Shown: in pieces, positions 16,703 through 26,102 of the stretch | Layout of the letters: each line of letters opens with the position of its first letter | Position numbering within the stretch: the first letter of the stretch is position 1 | Assembly (NCBI GenBank): GCA_016708765.1 | Contig: JADJFD010000002.1 | Location: forward strand, 558,001-622,000 | Direction: 5' to 3' | Length of the DNA stretch: 64,000 nucleotides | Source: Chitinophagaceae bacterium | GTDB lineage: Bacteria; Bacteroidota; Bacteroidia; Chitinophagales; Chitinophagaceae | The notes under the pieces: generated by a model | Databases searched by the model: none | Seen by the model: only the letters and a program-made list of their open reading frames with translations | Told to the model about the DNA's origin: nothing | Position numbers and translations under genes: made by a program

Positions 16703-19549
16703 ATGTGTATGACGAAAGTTAATAAATGGTGGCTTTCCGTCGCCGCTCTTTTGTTTTTTGTAGCAGACGCAGCATCACAAATAAACGCAACACAGGCAAT
16801 GCCTCTCGATCCAAAGGTGAAGATTGGACGTTTAGCAAACGGCCTTACTTATTATATCCGTCATAACAATCTTCCGGAAAAAAGAGTTGAGTTGCGATTA
16901 GCTGTAAATGCTGGTTCTGTGCTGGAAGATGATGATCAGCTCGGTCTTGCTCACTTTATAGAGCATATGAACTTTAATGGGACTAAACGTTTTCCAAAAA
17001 ATGAATTGGTGAATTACTTGCAAAGTATTGGTGTAGAATTTGGTGCCGACCTTAATGCTTACACAGGTTTTGATGAAACAGTTTATATACTTCCAGTCCC
17101 TTCTGATAAACCAGAACTTATTCAAAAAGGTTTAGAAATTTTGGAAGACTGGGCACATAATGCTTTACTTGATTCTGTTGAAATAGAAAAAGAAAGAGGT
17201 GTTGTAATTGAAGAATGGCGTTTAAGCCGCGGAGCAGATGAAAGAATGATGAAGCAAACTTTACCGGTGCAATATAAAGGTTCTAAATATGCTGAGCGGT
17301 TACCTATTGGTACTAAAGCAAGTCTTGATAATTTTTCTCATGCTTCTTTAAAACGCTTTTATAAAGAATGGTACCGGCCCGATATGCAAGCAATCGTTGT
17401 TGTGGGAGATATAGATGTGAATGATATGGAACAAAAGATCATTCAAATGTTTTCTGACATACCTGCTGTAACATCACCAAGAAAAAGAGAAACAGTTAAA
17501 GTGCCCGACCATACAGAAACAATGACAGTAGTTGCAAAGGATAAAGAAACTGCATTTCCATCTGTCGAATTATTATTTAAAAAAGAACCTCAGCCGGAAA
17601 CTACCATTGGCGATTATTCAAGATATATGAACCGCAGTCTTTTTACTGGAATGCTCAATAGTCGGCTAAGAGAATTAACGTTGGGTTCCAATCCTCCTTT
17701 TGTTGGCGCATTTTCATTTTATGGTAATAGCTATGCAAGGTCAAAAGATGCCTTTCAAATGGCTGCCAATACAAGTGATACAGGCATGGCAAGGTCATTA
17801 TATGCCATGATGCAGGAAAACCAAAGAGTGTTATTGCATGGATTCACCCAATCAGAATTTGAATTGCAGAAAAAGCAAATGCAAAGTGGTTACGACCGCA
17901 TCTTTAATGAAAGAGAAAAAGAAGAGTCCTTCAAATATGCAGATGAGTATGTCAATAATTTTTTGATTAATGAACCAATTCCCGGAATAGAGTGGGAATA
18001 TGATTTTGTAAAACAATACCTCAATATTGTAACACTTGCCGATATTAATAAACTAGCTGCGCAATGGATTACAAAAGATAACCTGGTTGTAACTATGAAT
18101 GCACCAGACAAAGCAGATGTTAAAATTCCGACTGATGAAGAAATAAAAGTAATTCTCTCCGCAGTTGATGTTGCTAAAATTGAACCGTACAAAGAAAAGA
18201 TACTTGCTGAGAACCTGATGGATGATAAAAAACTAAAACCCGGCAAGGTCATCACTTCAAAAACAGATGATGAAACAGGCATCACCACTTTAAATTTATC
18301 AAACGGCGCAACAGTAGTGTTAAAGCAAACTAATTTTAAAAACGATGAAATAGTATTCAGAGCTTTCAGCAAAGGCGGCCATTCTTTAGTAAAAGATGCT
18401 GATTACTATTCTGGCAGTTATGCATCGCAGGTTATTTCACAAAGCGGTGTTGGAAATTTTAGTGCCGTAGATCTTGGCAATATGCTGAAAGGGAAAAGCA
18501 CATCACTTTCTCCAAACATTTCGCTTTACAGCGAAGGATTAAATGGTGTTACTATACCAAAGGAAACAGAAACATTATTGCAGCTTGTCAATCTTTATTT
18601 TAAATCACCAAGAAAAGATACAGCAGCCTTTTCTTCTTTTAAAACAAGGCAAAAACAATTATTTGCAAACCTTAGTTCCAATCCGCAGATATATTTTAGT
18701 AGCGAGTTTCAGAAACTGATGACAAAAAATCATCCCCGTGCAGGTGGCATTCCAAAACCAGAAGACCTTGACAAAGTAAATCTCGATAGAAGTATGCAGA
18801 TTTATAAAGAACGATTTGCCAATGCTGGTGATTTTACGTTCTTCTTTGTTGGTTCCTTCAATGAAGATTCAATTAAACCATTAATAGAAAAATATATCGG
18901 CAGTCTTCCATCGCTTCCAAAAAAGGAAACATATAAAGACCTTGGTATTCGTCCGCCTGTTGGCATGGTTAAAAAAGAAATCAACAAAGGCAGCGATCAA
19001 AAAAGCTTGGTGGCAATGGTGTTTAACACTCCTGCCCCGTACTCTGCAAAAGAAGCTTTGTCGCTTAATAGTCTTGCAGAAATAATGAGCATTAAACTCA
19101 TAGAACAATTACGGGAAGAAAAAGGCGGTGTGTATGGCATTAGTGCATATGCAAACTTCAGCCGTATTCCTGTTTCGGCAGCCTCATTTACCGTCACATT
19201 CCCTTGTGCACCGGATAATGTTGATACACTTAGCAAAGCTGTAATAGATGAATTGAAAAAGATAATTAAAGACGGAGTTTCCGCAGAAGATCTTGAAAAA
19301 ATAAAAGAGCAGCAAAAAAGAAAACTGGAAGTAGATTCAAAACAAAACAGGTTTTGGATGGACAATATTTATGATGCGTTCTTTTATGGTACTAATCCAA
19401 AAGAAATTTTAGAGAAGCAAAAAATGACTGATGCTCTTACTGCAAAAATGATACAGGACGCTGCTAAAAAGTATATCAATCTGAATAGTTATATCATTGC
19501 AACATTGAAACCCGATAAGGAAGCCGACAAACCATTGAAAGGTTTCTAA
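16703..19549 (+). CDS. Periplasmic M16 family zinc metallopeptidase
   Basis: 948 residues. A signal peptide is present (ending near DAASQ); the start may instead be the second ATG at 16709. The inverted zinc-binding motif HFIEH is followed, about 75 residues later, by the third ligand region IEKERGVVIEEWRLS. Four M16 domains (two catalytic-type and two C-terminal-type halves) fit the length. The middle LREEKGGVYGISAYANFS is the typical substrate-side R/Y segment of the inactive half. Bacterial members degrade peptides in the periplasm. A TAnnTTTA promoter-like element lies just upstream. Confidence 0.92.
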   Translation: MCMTKVNKWWLSVAALLFFVADAASQINATQAMPLDPKVKIGRLANGLTYYIRHNNLPEKRVELRLAVNAGSVLEDDDQLGLAHFIEHMNFNGTKRFPKNELVNYLQSIGVEFGADLNAYTGFDETVYILPVPSDKPELIQKGLEILEDWAHNALLDSVEIEKERGVVIEEWRLSRGADERMMKQTLPVQYKGSKYAERLPIGTKASLDNFSHASLKRFYKEWYRPDMQAIVVVGDIDVNDMEQKIIQMFSDIPAVTSPRKRETVKVPDHTETMTVVAKDKETAFPSVELLFKKEPQPETTIGDYSRYMNRSLFTGMLNSRLRELTLGSNPPFVGAFSFYGNSYARSKDAFQMAANTSDTGMARSLYAMMQENQRVLLHGFTQSEFELQKKQMQSGYDRIFNEREKEESFKYADEYVNNFLINEPIPGIEWEYDFVKQYLNIVTLADINKLAAQWITKDNLVVTMNAPDKADVKIPTDEEIKVILSAVDVAKIEPYKEKILAENLMDDKKLKPGKVITSKTDDETGITTLNLSNGATVVLKQTNFKNDEIVFRAFSKGGHSLVKDADYYSGSYASQVISQSGVGNFSAVDLGNMLKGKSTSLSPNISLYSEGLNGVTIPKETETLLQLVNLYFKSPRKDTAAFSSFKTRQKQLFANLSSNPQIYFSSEFQKLMTKNHPRAGGIPKPEDLDKVNLDRSMQIYKERFANAGDFTFFFVGSFNEDSIKPLIEKYIGSLPSLPKKETYKDLGIRPPVGMVKKEINKGSDQKSLVAMVFNTPAPYSAKEALSLNSLAEIMSIKLIEQLREEKGGVYGISAYANFSRIPVSAASFTVTFPCAPDNVDTLSKAVIDELKKIIKDGVSAEDLEKIKEQQKRKLEVDSKQNRFWMDNIYDAFFYGTNPKEILEKQKMTDALTAKMIQDAAKKYINLNSYIIATLKPDKEADKPLKGF

Positions 19550-19565
19550 CTTTAATATCAACGCT

Positions 19566-20140
19566 ATGAAAGCTATTCGGCTACTGTTTTTCTTTATACT
19601 GGCTGTAGTAATTATTACTGCAGCACTTTCTTTATGCAGCCAACCAGCCAGAAGGTGGAAAGAGAAATTGTTATCAATACACCAGCGTCAGTTATATACG
19701 ACCAAATCATAAAGCTGGAACATTTTCACCAATTCTCCGTTTGGAGCCAGCAGGATTCATCAGCAGTATATTCTTTTACCGGTGTTGATGGAACAGTCGG
19801 CGCTACTACTTCCTGGAAAGGAAGCCCCGAAATATCTGGCGAAGGAAAGATTGAGATCATTGCATTGGAACCCAACAGAAAAGTAAAACATGAGCTCCAT
19901 TTTACAAAACCAAGAAAGGGCAATGCCGAATCAACCTTTACACTCAATCAAACAGAAAAATCTGCCACCACAGTAAAATGGGTATTTGAATTAGCCACTC
20001 CAAGGCCGTGGAATATCTTTAATCTTTTTTATAGTCTCGATGAAAAGATGGGGGATGATTTTGAAACAGGACTTCTAAGTTTAAAAACTTTAATGGAGCT
20101 ATCCAACACCTTACAAACCGAACCTGCTGTGTCCAATTAG
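19566..20140 (+). CDS. SRPBCC family protein with a frameshift between membrane leader and body
   Basis: The intact part starts at an internal ATG (19634) and encodes 168 residues of a START/Bet-v-1-like fold: VEREIVINTPASVIYDQI at the start and WVFELATPRPWNIFNLF near the end. Family members normally begin with a short transmembrane leader. That leader is present at 19566 (MKAIRLLFFFILAVVIITA) but in a different frame. One missing base near the T-rich 19585-19633 would join the two. Either the sequence lacks a base, or the cell makes the short soluble form from 19634. Small hydrophobic ligands are the usual cargo of this fold. A decayed C-terminal copy of the same gene lies at 22483-22560. 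Confidence 0.75.
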
Positions 20141-20158
20141 CCGTTTGTAAATTTTATC

Positions 20159-20593
20159 TTATTCTTCAGACGAGTAAGTCCTTACTAAAAAGAATGAGAT
20201 GCTATAACTGTATCCTTTCTTGAACTTAAGTTTCTTTGTCTTTAAAGGTGTATAAAAACTATATGGAGATTTTATTGTCACTTTATAAGATCCAGGTTTT
20301 ACTTCGATGGGTATAAACTTACCCAAAAGAAACTCTATATCAGTGTTTTCTTGCAAACTAATGCTATCCTTTCCTAAAAAAATAGCCCCTTTGTCAAGTT
20401 CTTGACATCCACTTCTCGAAAGTCCAAAAATTCGAATAAATAATGTTGCAGAATCTTCAGAAATTTGAACATTATTATCTGTTTTGATAAGGTAAGTTCC
20501 CTGCCTTTTATTCTGAAAATTATATGGGTGCTTATTCTGGCAGAATAACGTAGAAGAATAAACAAAAAATATAATGAATAGTATTGTTTTCAT
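20159..20593 (-). CDS. Secreted small protein of unknown function
   Basis: 144 residues with a signal peptide (about 1-19, ending STLFCQ). The rest is rich in beta-strand-forming residues: FIPIEVKPGSYKVTIKSPYSF resembles the PEGA/carboxypeptidase-regulatory type of surface beta-sandwich, but no firm match can be claimed. Its start codon lies five bases downstream of the stop of the HExxH lipoprotein gene (20599-22365), so the two form a transcription unit. Both lie between two copies of an SRPBCC 3' end, suggesting joint arrival. Confidence 0.65.
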   Translation of the reverse strand: MKTILFIIFFVYSSTLFCQNKHPYNFQNKRQGTYLIKTDNNVQISEDSATLFIRIFGLSRSGCQELDKGAIFLGKDSISLQENTDIEFLLGKFIPIEVKPGSYKVTIKSPYSFYTPLKTKKLKFKKGYSYSISFFLVRTYSSEE

Positions 20594-20598
20594 GACTT

Positions 20599-22365
20599 TT
20601 AATTACATGCTTTTTGTCCCAATGGGCTAACAGAAATGCCGCCCGCAACAATTGTTGTGTTTGTTAATTCAGCCTCAATAGTATTTGCGATTCTTTGTTG
20701 ATCACTCAAACCTAGTCCTTGAAATAAATCTGTTTCTTCTAAACCACCCCAAGCCATATCATCGCAATATTGAACTAAATTAAATGGGCTTATATTTAAA
20801 GTGGGACATAATAAAATTAAAGCGTCTTTAATGTCGTTCTTAAAATTCAGCATTATAAGATTATGGAAATTGTCGTTTTGTAAGTAATATTTTCTTTTTA
20901 CAAATACTTTTAACATATTACCATATCCTAATCCCAATATACTATCTCTAGTAGCCGTGGAAATATTTGCAGCGTTATAAAAATAATCTAGCATAAATGC
21001 ATGTACCGACTCATGTATTATTGTCCTTGCCAAAGAAATATTTGTGGCATTATTTAGTTTAGATTGATTGAGGAAAGTAATAGCATGGTTTGTAGGACTC
21101 CCATCATATTGTGTAACTGCATTAGCATTAATATAAAGTCCGTATAATTGATTTACTTCCTGAATTTCCCAATCAAATCCAGGAGCAGAACCAGATAAGT
21201 TTTTTATTATTTTGGCTATTGTACCCGAATCAAGGTCTCTAATTTTATTAATAATAGAGTCCGTACATGGTCTTACGGTATAGTCAATTATTATGCTATC
21301 GTCCCAGTTTTTAAGTTGTTGGTTTAAATTTTGTGGTGGATCATCATTAATCGGTATTGGCTCCCAGCCTGGTTCACATGGAATATAGTTTCTATTTGCT
21401 GCCCTTCCCGTAGGTACACCTTCATCACAATCCGGCGGAGTACCCCCATCTGGCGGATTATTACCTCCAGAACCTCCACCAGTTCCACCGCTTCCACCTG
21501 TTCCTCCCGAGCCGCCGCCAGAGCCTTCGTCTTCCCACCAGCCTACTTCAATCTCAAAGCAAAACTGTGAAAAACATTCTGCAAGACATAAATCGCAACT
21601 TGTTGGAGTACAATAACCTGGGACAAGAGTGCAATGGTAATTATTAAGACATATCTCGTATGACTGCGTAATATATCTAGAACTAACATTCACATTTCCA
21701 CCTCTATTTGCTGTTGGATTAGAAATACTCAGGGTTCTTTTTGTTGTTCCCGCATCTTCAGGAGAGAGTGTACTAAATAGCTCTGAATCTTTAATCTTAA
21801 AATCATTATACCCAAATACATTTTTATCAAATGCCATAAAGAATAAGGCAAACTTTTCTGCGCTACTATCTGTTATAGTTACACCACTTGTAAAAGAATG
21901 TTCTTTATACTGCCAATCGCAGTAATATATGAAAGTTGTATCCTCAGAGGTTGTAAAAATTGCCATGGCAGCATTCACATATATCTGGCTGTCCCGTACA
22001 AAAGGAATGTATGTAACTGTAAGTGAATCTCCACTATTTCCACGGTTAGCTATATTACTTGAATTAGAAACAGTAACTGCTTTATCCCACCTCGGATAGC
22101 CAATTTTCCTTACTGTTTTTTCAACAAACTTTAATGTATCATTTTCTCTTTGCAAAAAACCATTCAAAGCTTTCACCAACGGGGTTATAGGTGCATTATC
22201 ATTAAAAAATTTTTGTTCAATATTATTTACTATAGCAGTCTCGGTTGGAGGATTGGCTGCAACGTCTGCTTTACGACAACCATTTATTATTAATATAGTT
22301 GATAAACAAATAAACTGAATAAGGAAAAAAGTTGCAAATGGCGACTTGAAATAGTTTCTTCTCAT
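20599..22365 (-). CDS. Large lipoprotein with an HExxH metalloprotease-like motif
   Basis: 588 residues from the ATG at 22365; an upstream in-frame start adds 14 polar residues before the signal peptide and is less likely. The signal peptide ends in LIINGC (lipobox). A cysteine-rich segment near residue 250 (NYHCTLVPGYCTPTSCDLC) is followed by a glycine/serine linker of about 25 residues, then a second domain with IIHESVHAFMLDYF. HESVH fits the zincin HExxH motif. A third zinc ligand cannot be assigned by eye. The layout is secreted N-domain, flexible linker, putative zinc peptidase. Unknown family. It forms a unit with the small secreted gene downstream. Confidence 0.7.
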   Translation of the reverse strand: MRRNYFKSPFATFFLIQFICLSTILIINGCRKADVAANPPTETAIVNNIEQKFFNDNAPITPLVKALNGFLQRENDTLKFVEKTVRKIGYPRWDKAVTVSNSSNIANRGNSGDSLTVTYIPFVRDSQIYVNAAMAIFTTSEDTTFIYYCDWQYKEHSFTSGVTITDSSAEKFALFFMAFDKNVFGYNDFKIKDSELFSTLSPEDAGTTKRTLSISNPTANRGGNVNVSSRYITQSYEICLNNYHCTLVPGYCTPTSCDLCLAECFSQFCFEIEVGWWEDEGSGGGSGGTGGSGGTGGGSGGNNPPDGGTPPDCDEGVPTGRAANRNYIPCEPGWEPIPINDDPPQNLNQQLKNWDDSIIIDYTVRPCTDSIINKIRDLDSGTIAKIIKNLSGSAPGFDWEIQEVNQLYGLYINANAVTQYDGSPTNHAITFLNQSKLNNATNISLARTIIHESVHAFMLDYFYNAANISTATRDSILGLGYGNMLKVFVKRKYYLQNDNFHNLIMLNFKNDIKDALILLCPTLNISPFNLVQYCDDMAWGGLEETDLFQGLGLSDQQRIANTIEAELTNTTIVAGGISVSPLGQKACN

Positions 22366-22482
22366 AAATATATAGTTACTGTCTACTGCAATATTATAGA
22401 AATACAATGTAATTTACAATAACACAAAAATGGTATTGTTTATTTTAATACTTTATTGTAATAATGGATTTTTACCCAATAA

Positions 22483-22560
22483 CAGACAGGTCTTCAAAGT
22501 TTAAAAACCATACTGGAGGTAACCAACGCCTTACAAACCGAACCACCCATTTCCAATTAA
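22483..22560 (+). pseudogene. Remnant 3' end of a second SRPBCC gene
   Basis: The 25 codons before the TAA at 22558 read TGLQSLKTILEVTNALQTE and end PPISN. The end of the intact SRPBCC gene at about 20065-20140 reads TGLLSLKTLMELSNTLQTE and ends PAVSN. The similarity continues into the bases after the stop. An in-frame stop lies just before the remnant, so nothing upstream is preserved. This marks a former tandem duplicate interrupted by the two minus-strand genes between. Confidence 0.75.
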
Positions 22561-22658
22561 CCACTTGTAGAATCTTTTTTGTACTCATTCCCTTTATTGG
22601 TAAGTTTACTGTGTACTGTGTAGCTTAAGCGTAATAGTAACATCCAAAACTTATAATA

Positions 22659-25600
22659 ATGAGAAGACTCTGTTTATTTTCTTTAGTAGCATTCGTATGT
22701 TTTACTGTTTCAGCACAAAAGATTTCTTTAGATCAGTTTAAAAATCTAAAAGCAAGAAACATCGGCCCAGCCGGTATGAGTGGTCGTATTACTTCTATCG
22801 ATGCTGTTCATAAAAATCCATCTATTATTTATCTCGGCGCTGCGTCTGGTGGTGTATGGAAGACTGAAAATAGTGGTGCCGATTGGACTCCCATTTTCGA
22901 CGATCAGCCAATACAAAATATAGGTGCATTAGCTATTCAGCAATCAAATCCTTCTGTGATTTGGGTAGGAACCGGCGAAGGCAATCCAAGAAACTCATTA
23001 AATATTGGCGAAGGCATTTATAAAAGCCTCGATGCAGGAAAAACATGGAAGCGGATGGGCCTTGAAAAAACAAGAAATATCCATCGGGTAATTATTGATC
23101 CTAACAATCCAAACACCGTGTATGTTGGTGCTATTGGTAACCCCTATGCGCAGCATCCGGAAAGAGGAGTTTACAAAACAACTGATGGCGGCGAAACATG
23201 GAACCGTATTCTTTTTGCAAATGATACAACTGGCTGTGCCGAACTGGTAATGGATCCTTCTAATCCTAATAAACTGATTGCTTCTATGTGGCAGCATTAT
23301 CGTTTGCCCTGGAGAATGAACAGCGGCGGCCCCGGCGGTGGTATGTTTATTACGATAGATGGCGGCAAGAACTGGAAAAAATTATCTGATGCTGATGGAA
23401 TGCCAAAAGGAAATATTGGCCGTATCGGTATTGCTTTCTCCCGTAGCATGCCATCAAGAGTGTATGCAAAAATAGAAGCCACAAAAAATGGTTTATACAG
23501 AAGTGATGATGGTGGATTTAAATGGACACTTGTCAATAGCAAACCTGAAGAAGTTACAGACCGTCCTTTCTACTACCAAGAAATTTATGTTGATCCGGTA
23601 AATGAAAATCGTATATATGACATTCACTCAACTGTAACTTTTAGTGAAGATGGAGGCAAATCATTTAGCACTATGCTTCCTTATTCAGGCATACATCCGG
23701 ATCATCATGCTTGGTGGATACATCCAGAAGATCCCAATCTTATCATCGAAGGTAATGATGGTGGTATCGGTATTTCAAGAGACCGAGGAAAGACATGGGT
23801 GTTTGATGAAAAACTTCCCGCAGGTCAGTTCTATCATATTAATGTAGATAATGAATTGCCGTATAATGTAATGGGCGGTATGCAAGACAATGGTAGCTGG
23901 CTCGGCCCTGCTTACACCTGGACAAATGGTGGCATCCGCAATTATTATTGGAATAATATTGGCGGCGGTGATGGTTTTGATGCCATGCCGGATCCTGATG
24001 GTGATGGTTGGGTATATAGTATGAGTCAAGGTGGTTCAGTAGGCAGAATAAATTATAAAACTGGTGAACGTTGGAGTATTCGTCCGCCATATTTGGGTAA
24101 TGATGCAAAAAATATTTACCGCTTTAACTGGAATGCTGCCATTGCACAAGATCCTTTTAATAAAAGCACTATCTATTACGGCAGCCAGCATGTTCATAAA
24201 AGCAATAACAAAGGAGTAAGCTGGGAAACTATCTCTCCTGATTTAACTACTAACGATTCTGCAAAGATTGATCAAAGCACAACGGGTGGATTGACATTGG
24301 ATATTACTGGTGCAGAAAACCATTGTACCATTCTGGCTATCGAACCATCTACAAAACAGGCTGGTGTTATTTGGGTAGGTACAGATGATGGGAATGTACA
24401 GCTAACAACCGATGGCGGAAAAACATGGACCAACTTTCGTGGAAAAATTGCAGGTATGCCGGCAGGTTGCTGGATTCCGCAAATAAAAGCATCAAGATTT
24501 AATGCAGGTGAAGCTTTTGTAGTAGCCAACGATTATCGCCGTGGCAATTTTGCTCCTTATATTTTCCGTACAACAGACTTTGGAAAAACATGGACAAGAA
24601 TAGTTGATGAGAAAAAAGTTACAGGCTATGCATTATGTATGATTCAAGATCCGACAGAACCTAATTTGATTTTTGTGGGAACAGAGCAAGGTCTTTGGAT
24701 AAGTTTTGATAACGGTTCATCTTTTCAACAATGGAAAAATGATTATCCATCTGTCTCTACGTATGATTTAGCCATACAGGAAAGAGAAGCTGATTTAGTA
24801 ATCGCTACATTCGGTAGAGCTATCTGGATTATGGATGATATAAGACCATTAAGAAAAGCCGCAGCTGAAAAAGGAATGCTAACAAAAAAACTTACTGTGT
24901 TTCCTGCACCTGATGCTTACCAGGCACAATACCGTGCAGCAACTGGTTATGAGTGGAGCACTATGGGTTTGTATGATGCGCCAAACAGAAGTCGCGGTGC
25001 TGCCATTTCATTTTTTATTGGAGGAGCAAAAGATACAGCTGCCAAAAAAACAAGAAACGATTCTGTAACAGTGAAAATTTATAACGATAAAAATGAAAAT
25101 ATCCGTAACCTGAAATGGAAATCAGATGCTGGCTTCAACAGAGAATATTGGAGCATGGATGAAAAAGGATATCGCCAGCCAGGTTCACCAAAACCAAGAC
25201 CCGGCGCACAAGAAGCAAGAGGCTTTCAAGTATTACCAGGCCGATATAAAATTGTGATTGCATTAAATAAAGAATCAGATTCTACTTTCATCAATGTAAA
25301 TGATGACCCAAGATTTGAGAATCGGAATGCTATTAAGCTGGCACAACAAAAAATGTATGACCGTTTAAGAAAGTCAGGGGATAAACTTACCGAAGGAATG
25401 GATCAGTTAACTGAAAGCGAAGAACTCTGTGGAAAAATGATGGCGCAGTTAAAAGATGTAACGGGTAAAGATGCAGATTCATTAAGAAAAACTACCAAGG
25501 CCATGCAGGATAGCATAAAAGCTATTAAAGAGTTTATAAGCGGTGCACCATCTGACAAGCAAGGTATCAACCGTGACCGTGGACAAACTGTGATGAGATC

Positions 25601-25805
25601 TTACCAAACAGCAGCGCAGTATATTGGATCTAAGAATGTAGCACCAGGTGCACAGGAAGAAAAATTAGTGATGATGGCAGAAGACGATATTAACGAAGCG
25701 GTGCAGAGAATAAATAAATTTTATGCCAACCAATGGAAAGCCTACCGCCAACAGGTGGAAAACACTAAGCTGAATTTATTTAAAGATTATAAATCGATAG
25801 ATTAG
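22659..25805 (+). CDS. Secreted BNR/VPS10-type beta-propeller protein
   Basis: 1048 residues with a signal peptide (about 1-19). The first 700 residues carry repeated Asp-box/BNR motifs of the sortilin/VPS10 and exo-alpha-sialidase-like type: SLDAGKTWKRMG, TTDGGETWNRI, TIDGGKNWKKL, SDDGGFKWTL, TTDGGKTWTNF and TTDFGKTWTRI, consistent with one or two large propellers. The C-terminal 250 residues contain a helical region around KLTEGMDQLTESEELCGKM. Such proteins are abundant in Bacteroidota and often annotated as glycosyl hydrolases without proof of catalysis. No T9SS sorting domain is evident at the end. It is followed by a perfect terminator at 25819-25850. Confidence 0.88.
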   Translation: MRRLCLFSLVAFVCFTVSAQKISLDQFKNLKARNIGPAGMSGRITSIDAVHKNPSIIYLGAASGGVWKTENSGADWTPIFDDQPIQNIGALAIQQSNPSVIWVGTGEGNPRNSLNIGEGIYKSLDAGKTWKRMGLEKTRNIHRVIIDPNNPNTVYVGAIGNPYAQHPERGVYKTTDGGETWNRILFANDTTGCAELVMDPSNPNKLIASMWQHYRLPWRMNSGGPGGGMFITIDGGKNWKKLSDADGMPKGNIGRIGIAFSRSMPSRVYAKIEATKNGLYRSDDGGFKWTLVNSKPEEVTDRPFYYQEIYVDPVNENRIYDIHSTVTFSEDGGKSFSTMLPYSGIHPDHHAWWIHPEDPNLIIEGNDGGIGISRDRGKTWVFDEKLPAGQFYHINVDNELPYNVMGGMQDNGSWLGPAYTWTNGGIRNYYWNNIGGGDGFDAMPDPDGDGWVYSMSQGGSVGRINYKTGERWSIRPPYLGNDAKNIYRFNWNAAIAQDPFNKSTIYYGSQHVHKSNNKGVSWETISPDLTTNDSAKIDQSTTGGLTLDITGAENHCTILAIEPSTKQAGVIWVGTDDGNVQLTTDGGKTWTNFRGKIAGMPAGCWIPQIKASRFNAGEAFVVANDYRRGNFAPYIFRTTDFGKTWTRIVDEKKVTGYALCMIQDPTEPNLIFVGTEQGLWISFDNGSSFQQWKNDYPSVSTYDLAIQEREADLVIATFGRAIWIMDDIRPLRKAAAEKGMLTKKLTVFPAPDAYQAQYRAATGYEWSTMGLYDAPNRSRGAAISFFIGGAKDTAAKKTRNDSVTVKIYNDKNENIRNLKWKSDAGFNREYWSMDEKGYRQPGSPKPRPGAQEARGFQVLPGRYKIVIALNKESDSTFINVNDDPRFENRNAIKLAQQKMYDRLRKSGDKLTEGMDQLTESEELCGKMMAQLKDVTGKDADSLRKTTKAMQDSIKAIKEFISGAPSDKQGINRDRGQTVMRSYQTAAQYIGSKNVAPGAQEEKLVMMAEDDINEAVQRINKFYANQWKAYRQQVENTKLNLFKDYKSID

Positions 25806-25818
25806 TTTTAATTTTTTA

Positions 25819-25850
25819 TTTAAAGGGCTGCTGAAAAGCAGCCCTTTAAA
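25819..25850 (+). terminator. Rho-independent terminator with GAAA loop
   Basis: A perfect 14-bp stem (TTTAAAGGGCTGCT and its complement) closed by a GAAA tetraloop, 13 bases after the propeller gene. The A/T flanks make it potentially active in both directions. Confidence 0.88.
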
Positions 25851-25934
25851 TTTCGACACTTATAATACTTTGCTTGTAAAAAATCTTACTAATTATCAAT
25901 ACATTTTTATACAAGGAGTTGCGTATATTTATGA

Positions 25935-25944
25935 GTTGTGCGCC
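25935..25944 (+). repeat. Left inverted repeat GTTGTGCGCC beside hydrolase gene
   Basis: GTTGTGCGCC here and GGCACACAAC at 27004-27013 are inverted copies differing at one base, flanking the alpha/beta hydrolase gene. The 9-mer AACATTCCG is also found on both sides (25969-25977 and 27011-27019). The rest of 25851-26102 shows no gene. Confidence 0.4.
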
Positions 25945-26102
25945 ACTTTATGACAAACGTTACTATAGAACATTCCGGACTACTTGACAGCGTAATAACA
26001 GAAAAATGAACTCTCGTGGACAACTCAACTGCGACCTCTTTAAAAGGGATGGAAAGTAAATCATGAAATCTAAAAGACTTTTTAAAAAATAATAAATATC
26101 AA

